The notes under the pieces are model-generated. The model did no database searches, was not told the DNA's origin, and was given only the letters and a program-made list of their open reading frames with translations. Both the position numbers and the translations under genes were made by a program. This document shows positions 55,060-64,000 of a DNA stretch of 64,000 nt, piece after piece; the stretch's first letter is position 1, and each line of letters starts with the position of its first letter. The stretch covers positions 186,001-250,000 of the forward strand of contig JANQQF010000181.1 in the NCBI GenBank assembly GCA_028285035.1. Reading direction: 5' to 3'. Source of the stretch: Phycisphaerae bacterium (GTDB taxonomy: Bacteria > Chloroflexota > Anaerolineae > 4572-78 > J111).

Positions 55060-57339
55060 TTATTCCTCTTGTCCATGGACCTGCCTTAACAATCGATCCG
55101 TCAAATCATCGGCCGACTCAGGCAGAAGTTCCTCCTGGAAATGCAGGAGACTGAGCAGAGGTAAATCCATCACCATGTCCATTAGATCCATGCCAATGTC
55201 GTAATCGTCAGCCTCATCACCAGCAAAAAGACCTCCATCTGTCATCATCTTATCAAACATAGGTTGAAGAATCGCTTTACCAGCGGGATCGTTGAGCCAA
55301 GCTCGAATGGTGGATTCGTTATTTAAGATGGAAGGTAGTTGCTGGCTGGATTGTAGGGTGACCGTTGTTTGACAACGGATGTCGGTTGCCGAGGCGCCAA
55401 TAAGAATATCAAACTGGCCTGTTTCGGTGATCCATTGTCGGTAGGCGGGATTGTAGTAAGCAAAGGCCCGCAAGTTGAGGATGAAGGAGACACTTTTTGT
55501 CTCCTGCGGCTGGAGATCAACTTTAGCAAACCCTTTGAGCTCCTTGTAAGGGCGTGTCAACGACGCCTCCTGGTCGTGGACATAGAGTTGCACCACTTCT
55601 TTACCAGCGACCAGCCCTGTGTTGGTCACATCCACTGACACTGTTACGCCATCGACATCCTTGAAGCAATCTGCGGAAACTTGCAAATTACTGTAGGCAA
55701 AGGTGGTGTAGCTTAAGCCGAAACCAAAGGGGAACAATACAGGCATTTCTTTGGCATCATAGTAGCGATAGCCAATGAACAGCCCCTCACCATAACTAAC
55801 CTTGCCATTCTCGCCGGGAAAGTTGATGTATGATGGCGTGTCGGCCACTTTGTGGGGATAGGTTTCAGCCAACTTACCGCTGGGGTTGACCTGCCCGTAT
55901 AAAATATCGGCAATGGCTCCACCGCCAGCCTGGCCCATCAGCCACGCTTCCAAAACAGCGGCCGTATCATCAAGCCACGCCCCCATAACCACTGGTGCTC
56001 CGTTGTTGAGAATGACCACACTGTTGGGCTGGACAGCTGTTACAGCTTGGATCAAGGCGACCTGCTGTGCGGTCAAATCGAGATCAGTTCGATCATATCC
56101 CTCCGACTCCTTAAATGTGGGCAGGGCGATGTAAAGAAGAGCCACATCGGCTATTTTAGCCTTGGTGACCGCCTCGTTAATTAAACCTTGATCCAAACTG
56201 TCATCTTGCGGATACCCCGCAGCAAAGCTTAACGTAGCCTTGCCAGCTAGCTTTTGTAGCTCGTCAAACGGGATGTCGGCTTGGGTGGGGTTGATGTGTG
56301 AACTGCCACCTCCCTGAAAGTGAGGCTCTTTAACAGCTCGACCGATGACTGCGATATGTTGCGGGTTTTTTAAGGGAAGTAGACCATTGTTCTTGAGCAA
56401 TACCATCCCTTCAGCAGCCACCTTACGGGCTAGAGCATGGTGGGTGGTGGCATCAAATTCGCCGCCTTTGGGCGTTCGGGCTGCTATACACGCAATCCGC
56501 ACAATCCGTCGAGCGGCTTCATCAAGCACAGCCTCATCAAGCGAGCCGTTACGGACCGCTTCGATCACGGCCTCTACGCGTCGTGGCTTAGGGCCAGGCA
56601 TCTCCAAATCCATTCCAGCTCGGATACTGGCAACACGATCACGAACCGCGCCCCAGTCGGAGACGACGAAGCCTTCGTAACCCCACTCATTTTTGAGGAT
56701 ATCGGTTAATAGTGATGTATGTTCTGAGCCAAAGACTCCGTTGATTTTGTTATAGGAACACATGATGCTCCACGGTTTAGCCTCATTAACCACGGTTTCA
56801 AAGGCTGGTAAATAGATTTCGCGGAGGGTGCGCTCATTGACTTCAGAACTAATAATAAATCGTTCAAACTCTTGGTTATTCGCAGCAAAGTGTTTGACTG
56901 ATGTGCCAACGCCTTTACTTTGAATACCATTAATCAAGCTACTCGCCATTTTCCCGGCTTGGTAGGGGTCTTCAGAAAAATATTCAAAATTCCGGCCGCA
57001 CAAAGGTGAACGCTTCATATTGATACCAGGGCCAAGAAGCACATCGACCCCGAGTGCAACAGCCTCATCGGCCAAAGCCTGTCCCATCTCATATACCAAA
57101 TCCACGTCCCATGATGAAGCCAAGCTAGATGCGGTGGGAAAGCAGGTCGCTGGTAGACTTTTGGCGACAATGGTGTTGACATCGACCAAACGACGCACTC
57201 CGTGCGGGCCATCTGAAACGAGTAATTCAGGCAGATTCAGTCGTTTCACTGGTGTCGTCGTCCAAGGGGAAGCCCCAGTACACAGCGCGGCTTTTTCCTC
57301 TAATGTCATTTGGGATACAATAGTGTGAGGATCAGTCAT
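55060..57339 (-). CDS. Glycoside hydrolase family 3 beta-glucosidase-like
   Basis: 759 residues from an ATG with AAGGAGG eight bases upstream. N-terminal TIM barrel with PGINMKRSPLCGRNFEYFSEDP, KHFAANNQE, and nucleophile Asp in GFVVSDWGA; C-terminal alpha/beta-sandwich (GAPVVMGAWLDDTAAVLEAWLMGQAGG) with catalytic Glu-region and an Fn3-like domain with YTTFAYSNL and TNTGLVAGKEVVQLYV. The last ~90 residues are an unusual acidic helical tail. No signal peptide. It hydrolyses terminal beta-glucosyl residues in the family. Downstream of the transporter genes. Confidence 0.93.
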   Translation of the reverse strand: MTDPHTIVSQMTLEEKAALCTGASPWTTTPVKRLNLPELLVSDGPHGVRRLVDVNTIVAKSLPATCFPTASSLASSWDVDLVYEMGQALADEAVALGVDVLLGPGINMKRSPLCGRNFEYFSEDPYQAGKMASSLINGIQSKGVGTSVKHFAANNQEFERFIISSEVNERTLREIYLPAFETVVNEAKPWSIMCSYNKINGVFGSEHTSLLTDILKNEWGYEGFVVSDWGAVRDRVASIRAGMDLEMPGPKPRRVEAVIEAVRNGSLDEAVLDEAARRIVRIACIAARTPKGGEFDATTHHALARKVAAEGMVLLKNNGLLPLKNPQHIAVIGRAVKEPHFQGGGSSHINPTQADIPFDELQKLAGKATLSFAAGYPQDDSLDQGLINEAVTKAKIADVALLYIALPTFKESEGYDRTDLDLTAQQVALIQAVTAVQPNSVVILNNGAPVVMGAWLDDTAAVLEAWLMGQAGGGAIADILYGQVNPSGKLAETYPHKVADTPSYINFPGENGKVSYGEGLFIGYRYYDAKEMPVLFPFGFGLSYTTFAYSNLQVSADCFKDVDGVTVSVDVTNTGLVAGKEVVQLYVHDQEASLTRPYKELKGFAKVDLQPQETKSVSFILNLRAFAYYNPAYRQWITETGQFDILIGASATDIRCQTTVTLQSSQQLPSILNNESTIRAWLNDPAGKAILQPMFDKMMTDGGLFAGDEADDYDIGMDLMDMVMDLPLLSLLHFQEELLPESADDLTDRLLRQVHGQEE

Positions 57340-57369
57340 GAGTGCCTCCTTGCTCATATTAATACTTTG

Positions 57370-58182
57370 TTACACTGTTGATAAGTCCCATTCCTCATAA
57401 ATCTTTGGCACATCACTGATTAAGCGTTTGGTGTAAGGTTCTTGCGGATGAAGAATCACATCATCCGCCGAGCCCCGTTCGACAAACTTACCTCGCTCCA
57501 TAATATACACGGTGTCGGAAACGTAGTAGGCCAACCCAATATCGTGGGTGATAAAAATGGGGGTCATCCCGATTTCATCGCGGAGTTGCATCAGCATATC
57601 CAAAATGGTAGCCCGCGAGCAGGCATCAATCATCGAAGTCGGCTCATCGGCGATCAATACTTTTGGCTTGAGCAAGAAGATACGAGCGATCATCAACCGT
57701 TGCTGCTGCCCCCCAGAAAGCTCGAACGGATATTTGTTGGTTAACTCGGCAAACTTCAGGTTGACGAAGCTACAGGCCTCAGTCATCATCTCAACTTTTT
57801 GGTCGTACGGCAGTCTGCCCCCACCCCGCATGCGAATGCAATCCAACAGAACAGAGTCGATTTTGTTGAAGATGTTGTAGGACGAGAACGGATCTTGGAA
57901 AATGGCCTGAATGTTCTGCCAATAGGCTTTTTTCTTTCGATGGGTTCTAATGTCACGCTTTTGCCCCTGATAGTAAATCTCACCCTCGGTGGGATTGATC
58001 AGGCCCAAGAGCATCTTGGCCAAGGTGGTCTTACCGCTCCCCGACTCGCCCACAATTGAGATGACCTCGCCCTCGTGGAAATCAAAATCCACGTGATCCA
58101 CGGCGACCGTCTTATTACGGCCTACGCCAAATACCTTCGTTACCCCTTTTCCACTTAAACACGATTTTCGTTCCTCAGCCAT
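57370..58182 (-). CDS. Peptide/glycoside ABC transporter ATP-binding protein (OppF/DppF-like)
   Basis: 270 residues: Walker [14 protein letters not shown]-loop, signature [13 protein letters not shown], Walker [11 protein letters not shown] and H-loop ITHDI. Overlaps the upstream ATPase gene by 8 bp. With its partner it forms the ATPase pair of the transporter. Being next to beta-glucosidases, the transporter likely moves beta-linked oligosaccharides, as some peptide-class transporters in Thermotoga and relatives do (family knowledge). Confidence 0.93.
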   Translation of the reverse strand: MAEERKSCLSGKGVTKVFGVGRNKTVAVDHVDFDFHEGEVISIVGESGSGKTTLAKMLLGLINPTEGEIYYQGQKRDIRTHRKKKAYWQNIQAIFQDPFSSYNIFNKIDSVLLDCIRMRGGGRLPYDQKVEMMTEACSFVNLKFAELTNKYPFELSGGQQQRLMIARIFLLKPKVLIADEPTSMIDACSRATILDMLMQLRDEIGMTPIFITHDIGLAYYVSDTVYIMERGKFVERGSADDVILHPQEPYTKRLISDVPKIYEEWDLSTV

Positions 58183-59197
58183 TTTGTTGGGCCTCCCTTT
58201 CGTATGCTTCTCTTAATTCAGCTTCGGGTATGATACACCGATATGTTCGGCCATTCTCTAGCTTTTGTAATGGGACGGGTGCAGCCGTACAGGCGGGTCG
58301 AGCATATTTGCAACGGGCGGCAAACCGACAGCCAAATGGTGGGTTTTTGAGATTGGGTGGCGTCCCAGGAATGGCTGTTAGCTTGGCTTCACGTACGCCA
58401 CTTTCTGGGACGATGATTGAACCCATCAAGCCTTTAGAATAAGGGTGAAGAGGATCAAACACCATCTGTTCGGCGGTACCTCGCTCCACGATCTGGCCGG
58501 CGTACATCACCATAATGTCATCTGTTACGTTGTAAAGCAGCGGCAACTCGTGGGTGATGAAGATCATCCCTTTGATGTAGCCATTGTCCATCAAATTCCG
58601 TAGCATCTTGATGACCATCTTTTGTGAGGTCACATCGAGCGCGGAGGATGGCTCATCGGCGATGAGGATTTGGGGGGACAGAATGATTGAGGTAGCAATG
58701 ACCGTACGCTGCTTCATCCCTCCCGAAAGTTCGACCGGATACTTTTGCAGCACATCGGCTGACAACCCGACCGACTCAAAGAGGTTTTTGGCCAGGTCAT
58801 AAATCTCTTTCTTGGTTTTATGAGGGTCATGGGCTTCGAAGACGTCCTCGATAAAATTGATGACTCTACGGGTAGGGTTAAGTGCGTTCATTGCGGCCTG
58901 GGGGATATAGGCAATCTCATTGCCCAAGATCGACTTACGAACCTCATCAGGATCCATACCCGAAATATTCAACCCATCAATAATGATTTCACCGCTGGTG
59001 TAGTGCAGGGGGGGAAAGTAATATCCCATTAAGCTGAGAGCTAGGGTGGACTTACCACACCCCGATTCCCCAGCAATACCCAATGATTTCCCATCCTCGA
59101 TTTGCAGAGAAACGTGATCAACTGCGTAAACATCCTCTTGAAACCGGGTGATATACTTGGTGGTCAATTCTTTAACATCTAATACAACGTTGTCCAT
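58175..59197 (-). CDS. Peptide/glycoside ABC transporter ATP-binding protein (OppD/DppD-like)
   Basis: 340 residues from an ATG preceded by AGGTGA. Walker [13 protein letters not shown], signature [12 protein letters not shown], Walker [13 protein letters not shown], and the C-terminal oligopeptide-type domain with cysteines ([16 protein letters not shown]) that in the family binds an iron-sulfur cluster or structural metal. It starts 10 bp after the OppC-like permease and overlaps the OppF-like gene. Confidence 0.93.
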   Translation of the reverse strand: MDNVVLDVKELTTKYITRFQEDVYAVDHVSLQIEDGKSLGIAGESGCGKSTLALSLMGYYFPPLHYTSGEIIIDGLNISGMDPDEVRKSILGNEIAYIPQAAMNALNPTRRVINFIEDVFEAHDPHKTKKEIYDLAKNLFESVGLSADVLQKYPVELSGGMKQRTVIATSIILSPQILIADEPSSALDVTSQKMVIKMLRNLMDNGYIKGMIFITHELPLLYNVTDDIMVMYAGQIVERGTAEQMVFDPLHPYSKGLMGSIIVPESGVREAKLTAIPGTPPNLKNPPFGCRFAARCKYARPACTAAPVPLQKLENGRTYRCIIPEAELREAYEREAQQNG

Positions 59198-59206
59198 TTT
59201 TATCAC

Positions 59207-60457
59207 CTAATCCCTTAAGGCTGGATTGAATACTTGGTCGAGCCCTGTATTCATTAAATTTAACGAAAATGCAATCAAGGCAATGGTCATAATAACGGGT
59301 AGATAGGCCCACCATTTGCCCAGCAGGTGAGCCTGGTAAATCATCGACCAGTTCATCATCAGCCCTAATGTCGGCACCTCGGTTGTCTTTGGCCCCAAGC
59401 CGAGGATTGACAAGCCCGCCTCAGCCAAAATGCCAGATGAAATTTGCAGGATCAAGGCCATCACCACGTAGGAGGCGATGTAGGGAAGAATATCAAAGGT
59501 GATAATATGGACGATGGAGTGACCTGATAGTTTTGATAGGTTCACATGGTCGCGATTGCGCAGCGAAATGACCTGCGACCGCACCGCCCGAGCCGTCCAT
59601 ACCCAGGAGGTCGCCCCGATCACCACCGCGATAATGAAGGCCCCACGTTGCTCCTGCCCGATGCTAAACGAAATTAAGATCAAGAGGACAAAACTAGGGA
59701 TTACCGTAAACAAGTTGGTAATGAAGGTGATCCCATCATCGACAAGCCCCCCCACATAGCCCGATATTAAGCCCAAAATCAAGCCAATCAGGGTGGCCAC
59801 AATACCTGCCACAAAACCGATGATCAGTGAGACACGCGTGGCTGCAACCAATTCAGTCAGTACATCCCGGCCAAAGTTATCGGTACCAAGCGGTAAAAAG
59901 AGAATGTTTGGAACTTGATTGACATTGACGTAAGCTGAGGGTGATACACTGCCTGCCTCTTCCAATTCAGATGTTTCAGCGTTTCTCACGGCAATCGTAG
60001 CTGGATCAGTGGATAGTAGCCCCTGCAGTGAGTCATTCAGCCGAATATAGTAATTCCGTTTGGCATTGGTCATACCAGCAACACGAACGGTCGGATCAAA
60101 ATTGGCGTCCCACTGTCCCAGAAGTTGCTCGGTGTTGGCAATGTCAATCTCGTTCTCGGGAATACCAGCCCCCACTAGCCACTCCTGAATCGCTAGACGA
60201 TCTTCATCGCCCAGCTTATCCGCAATACGCTTTGCCTCGGCATCGTCGAGAAGTAGGGTGTAGTGTGGTGAGTCGATGCTGTCATAAACATTGACATAAA
60301 TTCCTGGTTCAAAGAATGTCCCTTGCCCAATAATTGCCAAGGGTGGAGCTGGGTTGATTAGTGGGTAAATAATGACGATCAATAAAATGGCGGCAAAGAT
60401 GGCAAAACCCGTTACAAATTTGCCAGAGCGAAAAATTTGTCTCATTGTGTGTGTCAT
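59207..60457 (-). CDS. ABC transporter permease (OppC/DppC-like) with large extracytoplasmic insert
   Basis: 416 residues, about 100 more than usual. After the first helix (about 16-35) comes a soluble acidic stretch to about residue 185 ([27 protein letters not shown]) before the conserved [15 protein letters not shown] at about 190. The permease core follows with the EAA-like loop ([19 protein letters not shown]) and five helices. The insert should lie outside the membrane and could contact the binding protein. Confidence 0.92.
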   Translation of the reverse strand: MTHTMRQIFRSGKFVTGFAIFAAILLIVIIYPLINPAPPLAIIGQGTFFEPGIYVNVYDSIDSPHYTLLLDDAEAKRIADKLGDEDRLAIQEWLVGAGIPENEIDIANTEQLLGQWDANFDPTVRVAGMTNAKRNYYIRLNDSLQGLLSTDPATIAVRNAETSELEEAGSVSPSAYVNVNQVPNILFLPLGTDNFGRDVLTELVAATRVSLIIGFVAGIVATLIGLILGLISGYVGGLVDDGITFITNLFTVIPSFVLLILISFSIGQEQRGAFIIAVVIGATSWVWTARAVRSQVISLRNRDHVNLSKLSGHSIVHIITFDILPYIASYVVMALILQISSGILAEAGLSILGLGPKTTEVPTLGLMMNWSMIYQAHLLGKWWAYLPVIMTIALIAFSLNLMNTGLDQVFNPALRD

Positions 60458-60471
60458 TGTTGTATCGTCCC

Positions 60472-61476
60472 CTATTCTGCCTGGGCTGCCTTAATCCGTG
60501 GATCAAGGAGACCATAAACAATCTCGATCAGGAAGTTCGCTGTAAGTACCATAATGGTGATAATCAAAGTTGCTGCCGAGATCAACGGGTAATCTTGCCC
60601 CAACACTGCGGTCAAGATTGTCGAACCCAGTCCTGGATAGCTAAAAATAATCTCTGCAACCAACGCCCCACTGACCATCGTTCCGATGGATAAGGCCAAC
60701 CCCGTAATTTGGGGCAGCATTGCATTACGAAATACATAACCAACGATTTTGCGATCTTTAATACCCATAAATCGGCTGTACTTCACATAATCTGCATTAA
60801 GCTCATAAATCGCCATTGAACGCATACCAATCGCTTGTCCGCCGATTGTAATCAAGACAATGGACCAAAAGGGCAGTTGATAATGAACAATCACGGACCA
60901 GACAAAGCGCCAACTTAGATTAGGGATCATATCAAAGGCATAACCACCTGAGGTGGGAAACCATTGGAGGGTTACCGCAAAAATAACGAGCAAAATAATC
61001 GCCATCCCAAACGCGGGTAGATTACTAACAAAAATACTAATCGGCATTAGGATTTTATCAAAGCCGCCCTTTCGATAGGCAGCCAAAGCACCAAGCGTGT
61101 TACCGATGATCCATCCGACAATGATGGCCGGAAATTGCAGGGCAACCGTCCATATGATGGACGAGCCAATCACATCAGCAACTGTTCTGGGGTATTGGCT
61201 AAAGGAGAAGCCAAAATCACCTCGAAGCACATTCCTCATATAGATAAAGAACTGTTCGACCATAGATTTGTTAGTCCCAAACAACTCAGCATATTGCTCA
61301 TAAATCGCCTGAACTCCGGTCGTGTTGGTCATCCCTTGGGCAATTCTGGATACGATGGCTGCAACGGGATCCCCCGGCATCAAACGAGGCAGAATAAAAT
61401 TTAGAATAAATGCAGCAACTAATGTAACCAGGAACCAGAGCAGTTTGTTTAGGAAATAATTTCGGTACCCTTTCAA
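60472..61476 (-). CDS. ABC transporter permease (OppB/DppB-like)
   Basis: 334 residues if it begins at a TTG with GGGGG upstream; an earlier in-frame start would run through an intergenic hairpin. Marks: [15 protein letters not shown] at the first helix, [13 protein letters not shown], and the EAA-like loop ([14 protein letters not shown]) with [15 protein letters not shown]. It pairs with the OppC-like permease 14 bp downstream. Separated from the binding-protein gene by two hairpins. Confidence 0.9.
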   Translation of the reverse strand: MKGYRNYFLNKLLWFLVTLVAAFILNFILPRLMPGDPVAAIVSRIAQGMTNTTGVQAIYEQYAELFGTNKSMVEQFFIYMRNVLRGDFGFSFSQYPRTVADVIGSSIIWTVALQFPAIIVGWIIGNTLGALAAYRKGGFDKILMPISIFVSNLPAFGMAIILLVIFAVTLQWFPTSGGYAFDMIPNLSWRFVWSVIVHYQLPFWSIVLITIGGQAIGMRSMAIYELNADYVKYSRFMGIKDRKIVGYVFRNAMLPQITGLALSIGTMVSGALVAEIIFSYPGLGSTILTAVLGQDYPLISAATLIITIMVLTANFLIEIVYGLLDPRIKAAQAE

Positions 61477-61500
61477 TTCAGCACCCCCCGTAGAATTTGA

Positions 61501-61532
61501 CCTCACCCCGTCGCTGAGGCGACGGGATGAGG
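61501..61532. repeat. Hairpin 2 between binding protein and permease genes
   Basis: CCTCACCCCGTCGC / GCGACGGGATGAGG with a TGAG loop, 14-bp stem with one mismatch. Second in the direction of transcription, and it may block exonuclease decay or tune downstream expression. Confidence 0.65.
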
Positions 61533-61560
61533 GAAATTTAATTCTCAATATTGATCTTAA

Positions 61561-61594
61561 AAAGACAGCCAGTTTTCAAAAACTGACTGTCTTT
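61561..61594 (-). terminator. Hairpin 1, terminator-like, after the binding-protein gene
   Basis: AAAGACAGCCAGTTTT / AAAACTGACTGTCTTT with a 2-nt loop followed by a T-run on the minus strand. Located 12 bp past the binding-protein stop, it would reduce read-through to the permease genes, giving more binding protein than permease, as is common for such transporters. Confidence 0.75.
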
Positions 61595-61605
61595 ATTTAC
61601 ACAAT

Positions 61606-63597
61606 CTACTGCTCAACAAGCTCCAGGTTGTAGAGACCTGCAATTGACCAACCATCGGTCAAGTTCAACGGTGGAACAGGTGGGTTAGTGCCGTCACCAT
61701 CAAATGGGAAATTGGTCCAAACAGTTTCATTTACAGCGTGGAAGTTTTGAGGGCGATACATCAGGGTGAATGAAGGAACATCTGTCAGGTAAATCTCAAC
61801 CAGACGGGTGTACATTGCTTCCAATTCAGCTGGATCAGTTTCACTAGGAATAGCAGCGATCAACTCATCAGCCTCGGGGTTAGAGTACTTACCCCAGTTA
61901 CCATTCCAGTTGCTGGCTTGGCCAATGAACTCAGAGCTCATCAACTTGCGGATACGACCCCAAGGTTGGGTTGGGCCAGCACCATCACTCCACATCATGA
62001 AGATGTCATAGCCTTCGGGCAATGGTGCATCTGATTTTGTCACAACAGTTTGGTAAACAGACCACTCGGGGTAGTTAGTGGTGATTTCGATACCGATTTC
62101 AGCGCCAGCAGCAGCCACAACTTCAATAGCCGCTTGCCAGTCAGACCAACCGTTCGGGCAGGTGGCAACGTAGCTAAGCTTTTCGCCTTCATACTCACGC
62201 CAGCCATCGCCGTCAGTGTCAACGATACCAGCTTCATCCAGCAACGCTTTCGCACCTTCGATATCGTTACCAGCCCATTGCAAGTCTGCAACAGCACTTG
62301 TGTCATACAAAGCTTGCTCCCCAGCCGTTGGGTTCATCAATGAGCGTGGGACTTGATCAAATGTAGCAGATTGGTTTGTCATCGCATTAGCAATGATAGT
62401 GGGATAGTCAACTGCAATAGCAATCGCTTTACGAACTTCAGGCTGATCCAGTCCAGGAGAATCTGGGTTAAAAAAGGCAGATGGCAGGCTTGCACCAATA
62501 CCGTAAGGTGGCTCAGGTAGGTAAGTAGAGATGGGCAGCCCGTAGTTTTCCCACAACAACTGAATATTAGAGTTGAACTGCTGGCTAACATCAACTTCAC
62601 CTTTAGCTAAGGCAACAGAACCAGCTGCGTTATCTTTGAAAATTGTGTGGGCCAGATACTTAGGAACAGGCAATTGCCCCCACATAGAAGCATCCTGACC
62701 CCAGTAGTTATCATCACGAACATAAATCACCTTTGAGTCGTCATCGAAGAAGCCGTGATACGGGCCAGAATAAACAACATCTTCTGCGGTATCAGCCAAG
62801 AATTCAGTAGCATCACCACCGGTGCGTTCTTCCAGAGTTTCAGTCCAAGCTTTTTGGATCACATAGTTAGTGCTCAGGTAAGAGGCAACAACCAATGGAT
62901 TAACAGCTTGACCATCATCATTGAGTTTGGCCTTGACCATTACGGTGAGATCATCAACCGCAACAATATCTTCAATAAAGTCAACACTGGCAGCACCGGT
63001 TGGGGTGTTGTATTTGACATGAGTAGCCCAAGTGTAAGCAACGTCTTCAGCAGTTACAGGTGTACCATCACTCCATTTGGCAACATCTTTAAGCTTGAAG
63101 GTAATCTCAGTTCGATCATCATTCCACTCAAAATCACCATCAGCCAGCAAGGGATAAACATTGCCGTCAAGCATGTTGTACAAATACGGTGTTTCAAACA
63201 TTATGACACGAGAGCTATCCCGCTGGTTAATGGCCATCGCGTTATTCATACTGTTGGAATATGGATTCCAACCAACAACTGGACCCCACTGTTGTCCATT
63301 GAAGAACAGTGTTTCGCTACGAGGCAGTTCATCCTCAGCGGCTGCTACAGGTTCAGCTTCTACTTCAACCTCTTTGATTACTTCAACTTCTTTGATTACC
63401 TCAACCTCAACGGTTTCAACAACCTCAACTTCGACCTCTTTAACAACCTCGACTTCAACTTCTTTAACAACCTCAACTTCTTTTTCCACAACAACTGTTT
63501 CAACGATGGTTTGTGGTTCAGGTTGTGCCCCACAAGCCGCAATCACCATTAATGAAATCATGGCGATTAAAATGACGAAGGTTTTTCGTGAAAACAT
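61606..63597 (-). CDS. Family-5 extracellular solute-binding lipoprotein
   Basis: 663 residues with TAAGGAGA upstream of the ATG; earlier starts lack this site. Lipobox VIAACG places the lipidated Cys at residue 22. It is followed by a repeat rich in KEVEV and VEVE units to about residue 85, an acidic, extended linker typical of Chloroflexota binding proteins. The SBP_bac_5 body starts about residue 95 ([18 protein letters not shown] is a family mark) and continues to the end. First gene of the transporter operon; next to beta-glucosidases, so a glycoside ligand is likely. Confidence 0.94.
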   Translation of the reverse strand: MFSRKTFVILIAMISLMVIAACGAQPEPQTIVETVVVEKEVEVVKEVEVEVVKEVEVEVVETVEVEVIKEVEVIKEVEVEAEPVAAAEDELPRSETLFFNGQQWGPVVGWNPYSNSMNNAMAINQRDSSRVIMFETPYLYNMLDGNVYPLLADGDFEWNDDRTEITFKLKDVAKWSDGTPVTAEDVAYTWATHVKYNTPTGAASVDFIEDIVAVDDLTVMVKAKLNDDGQAVNPLVVASYLSTNYVIQKAWTETLEERTGGDATEFLADTAEDVVYSGPYHGFFDDDSKVIYVRDDNYWGQDASMWGQLPVPKYLAHTIFKDNAAGSVALAKGEVDVSQQFNSNIQLLWENYGLPISTYLPEPPYGIGASLPSAFFNPDSPGLDQPEVRKAIAIAVDYPTIIANAMTNQSATFDQVPRSLMNPTAGEQALYDTSAVADLQWAGNDIEGAKALLDEAGIVDTDGDGWREYEGEKLSYVATCPNGWSDWQAAIEVVAAAGAEIGIEITTNYPEWSVYQTVVTKSDAPLPEGYDIFMMWSDGAGPTQPWGRIRKLMSSEFIGQASNWNGNWGKYSNPEADELIAAIPSETDPAELEAMYTRLVEIYLTDVPSFTLMYRPQNFHAVNETVWTNFPFDGDGTNPPVPPLNLTDGWSIAGLYNLELVEQ

Positions 63598-63822
63598 CAA
63601 TTTTCTCCTTATATTGTCAACATTGACTACTTGGCACCTAACATAGCACCTGTTGAAAACAGGCACATTGGCCCTACGAATTAAATCGTCATAGACCCGT
63701 TCCCACTAACTGGTTTTCGTCATATATTTCTCCTTCCATATAAAATGGTTTCTCGAAAAGTTCGATGAGATTTTAGAAAGGAAAAGATGGCCTTGTTGTC
63801 CTGCCTTGACCAAAATACGCGT

Positions 63823-63852
63823 TTCACAATTATGTGGAGAATAAGGTATAAT
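63823..63852 (+). promoter_or_regulatory. Sigma70-type promoter near right edge
   Basis: TTCACA, 18-bp spacer, TATAAT. It points right, toward a short reading frame at 63883. Confidence 0.5.
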
Positions 63853-63882
63853 GGAGAACGGCAGAGACACAGGATCACCGCA

Positions 63883-63996
63883 ATGAAGCGGCTTTTCCTC
63901 AGTACTTTGCTAGTATTGGGATGCTGGTTCATTTGGCGATGGGCAGCATCCCCTTTTTGTTTTATATCGAGAAACCTCAAACGGTGTCAGGCTTAA
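63883..63996 (+). CDS. Possible 37-residue membrane or secreted peptide
   Basis: MKRLFLSTLLVLGCWFIWRW... is a signal-peptide-like sequence starting 31 bp after a good promoter, and the frame ends with TAA four bases from the window end. The ribosome site is poor (no purine run close to the ATG). It could be a real small protein, a frameshifted gene beginning, or a chance frame. Low confidence. Confidence 0.25.
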   Translation: MKRLFLSTLLVLGCWFIWRWAASPFCFISRNLKRCQA

Positions 63997-64000
63997 TTTT

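Noticed and set aside
63720..63980. Minus-strand reading frame at the right edge
   Set aside because: No ribosome site or domain, and it overlaps a better plus-strand promoter. Treated as chance.
1..64000. Alternative code with TGA = Trp
   Set aside because: Many clear genes end in TGA at the expected family length (for example 16323 and 28269), and Trp is encoded by TGG throughout.
1..64000. Selenocysteine machinery or tRNA-Sec in the window
   Set aside because: No gene resembling selA, selB or selD, and no ~95-nt tRNA-like cloverleaf was seen in the gaps. Absence in 64 kb is not evidence against Sec.

Overview
The window most likely comes from a Chloroflexota (green non-sulfur) bacterium. 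The best clue is the solute-binding lipoprotein at its right end: after the lipidation cysteine it carries a long valine/glutamate/lysine repeat (KEVEV units), which I associate with Anaerolineae-like Chloroflexota. The G+C content looks balanced, the regulators are ordinary bacterial types, and palindromic repeats are common. I cannot place it to genus. No rRNA, tRNA, CRISPR array, phage or complete insertion sequence was seen.

The main result is that two genes which look interrupted by a stop read through in frame if the UGA is selenocysteine. (1) An OsmC-family thiol peroxidase (2321-2797, minus) has UGA exactly where the family has its peroxidatic cysteine. (2) A metallo-beta-lactamase/rhodanese fusion (26863-28269, plus) has UGA at the conserved Cys just after the last metal-ligand His. 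A full-length paralogue in the same window (38950-40368) has an ordinary cysteine codon there. In both genes a hairpin with a small G-containing apical loop starts within the distance a bacterial SECIS requires (about 25 and 19 nt from UGA to loop). TGA is a normal stop for many neighbours, so a changed genetic code is unlikely. No selA, selB, selC or selD is in the window.

Layout. 1-7.9 kb: MerR regulator, SGNH hydrolase, flavin reductase, the selenoprotein OsmC, an AI-2E-type exporter with an AraC regulator, then an HpaB-type aromatic hydroxylase and a short-chain dehydrogenase. 8-14.3 kb: a GIY-YIG protein between repeats, a feruloyl-CoA-synthetase-like ligase, a first MtnA-like isomerase, a DMT transporter and a regulator with a degenerate receiver. 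14.5-24.9 kb: IclR regulator, a CitE-like CoA lyase, a 2-oxoacid/acetoin dehydrogenase cluster (E1 alpha, E1 beta, E2, SDR, zinc alcohol dehydrogenase, hydrolase) under a GntR regulator, an mtnA remnant, and a second intact mtnA. 25.3-29 kb: a DmdA-like tetrahydrofolate-dependent demethylase and the selenoprotein MBL-rhodanese coupled to a second rhodanese. 29.2-37.2 kb: unknown genes, a ketoacyl-synthase-III-like/FAD monooxygenase cassette, a penicillin-acylase-family hydrolase and a PatB-type C-S lyase. 37.2-49.4 kb: a sulfur block with two SulP transporters, the Cys MBL-rhodanese, a YeeE/YedE pair and two rhodanese lipoproteins, interleaved with a two-component system and a decayed regulator. 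49.9-63.6 kb: a glycoside uptake and breakdown cluster with a peptide-type ABC transporter, GH3 and GH1 beta-glucosidases, a Gfo/Idh dehydrogenase and a sugar isomerase.

The genes point to a heterotroph that uses plant-type aromatics and beta-glucosides and handles reduced and methylated sulfur compounds. Both selenoprotein candidates belong to thiol or persulfide chemistry. Short repeats are abundant: an 86-bp MITE-like element in three copies, a two-hairpin repeat in five copies, an ~86-bp repeat in two copies, and two single palindromic elements.
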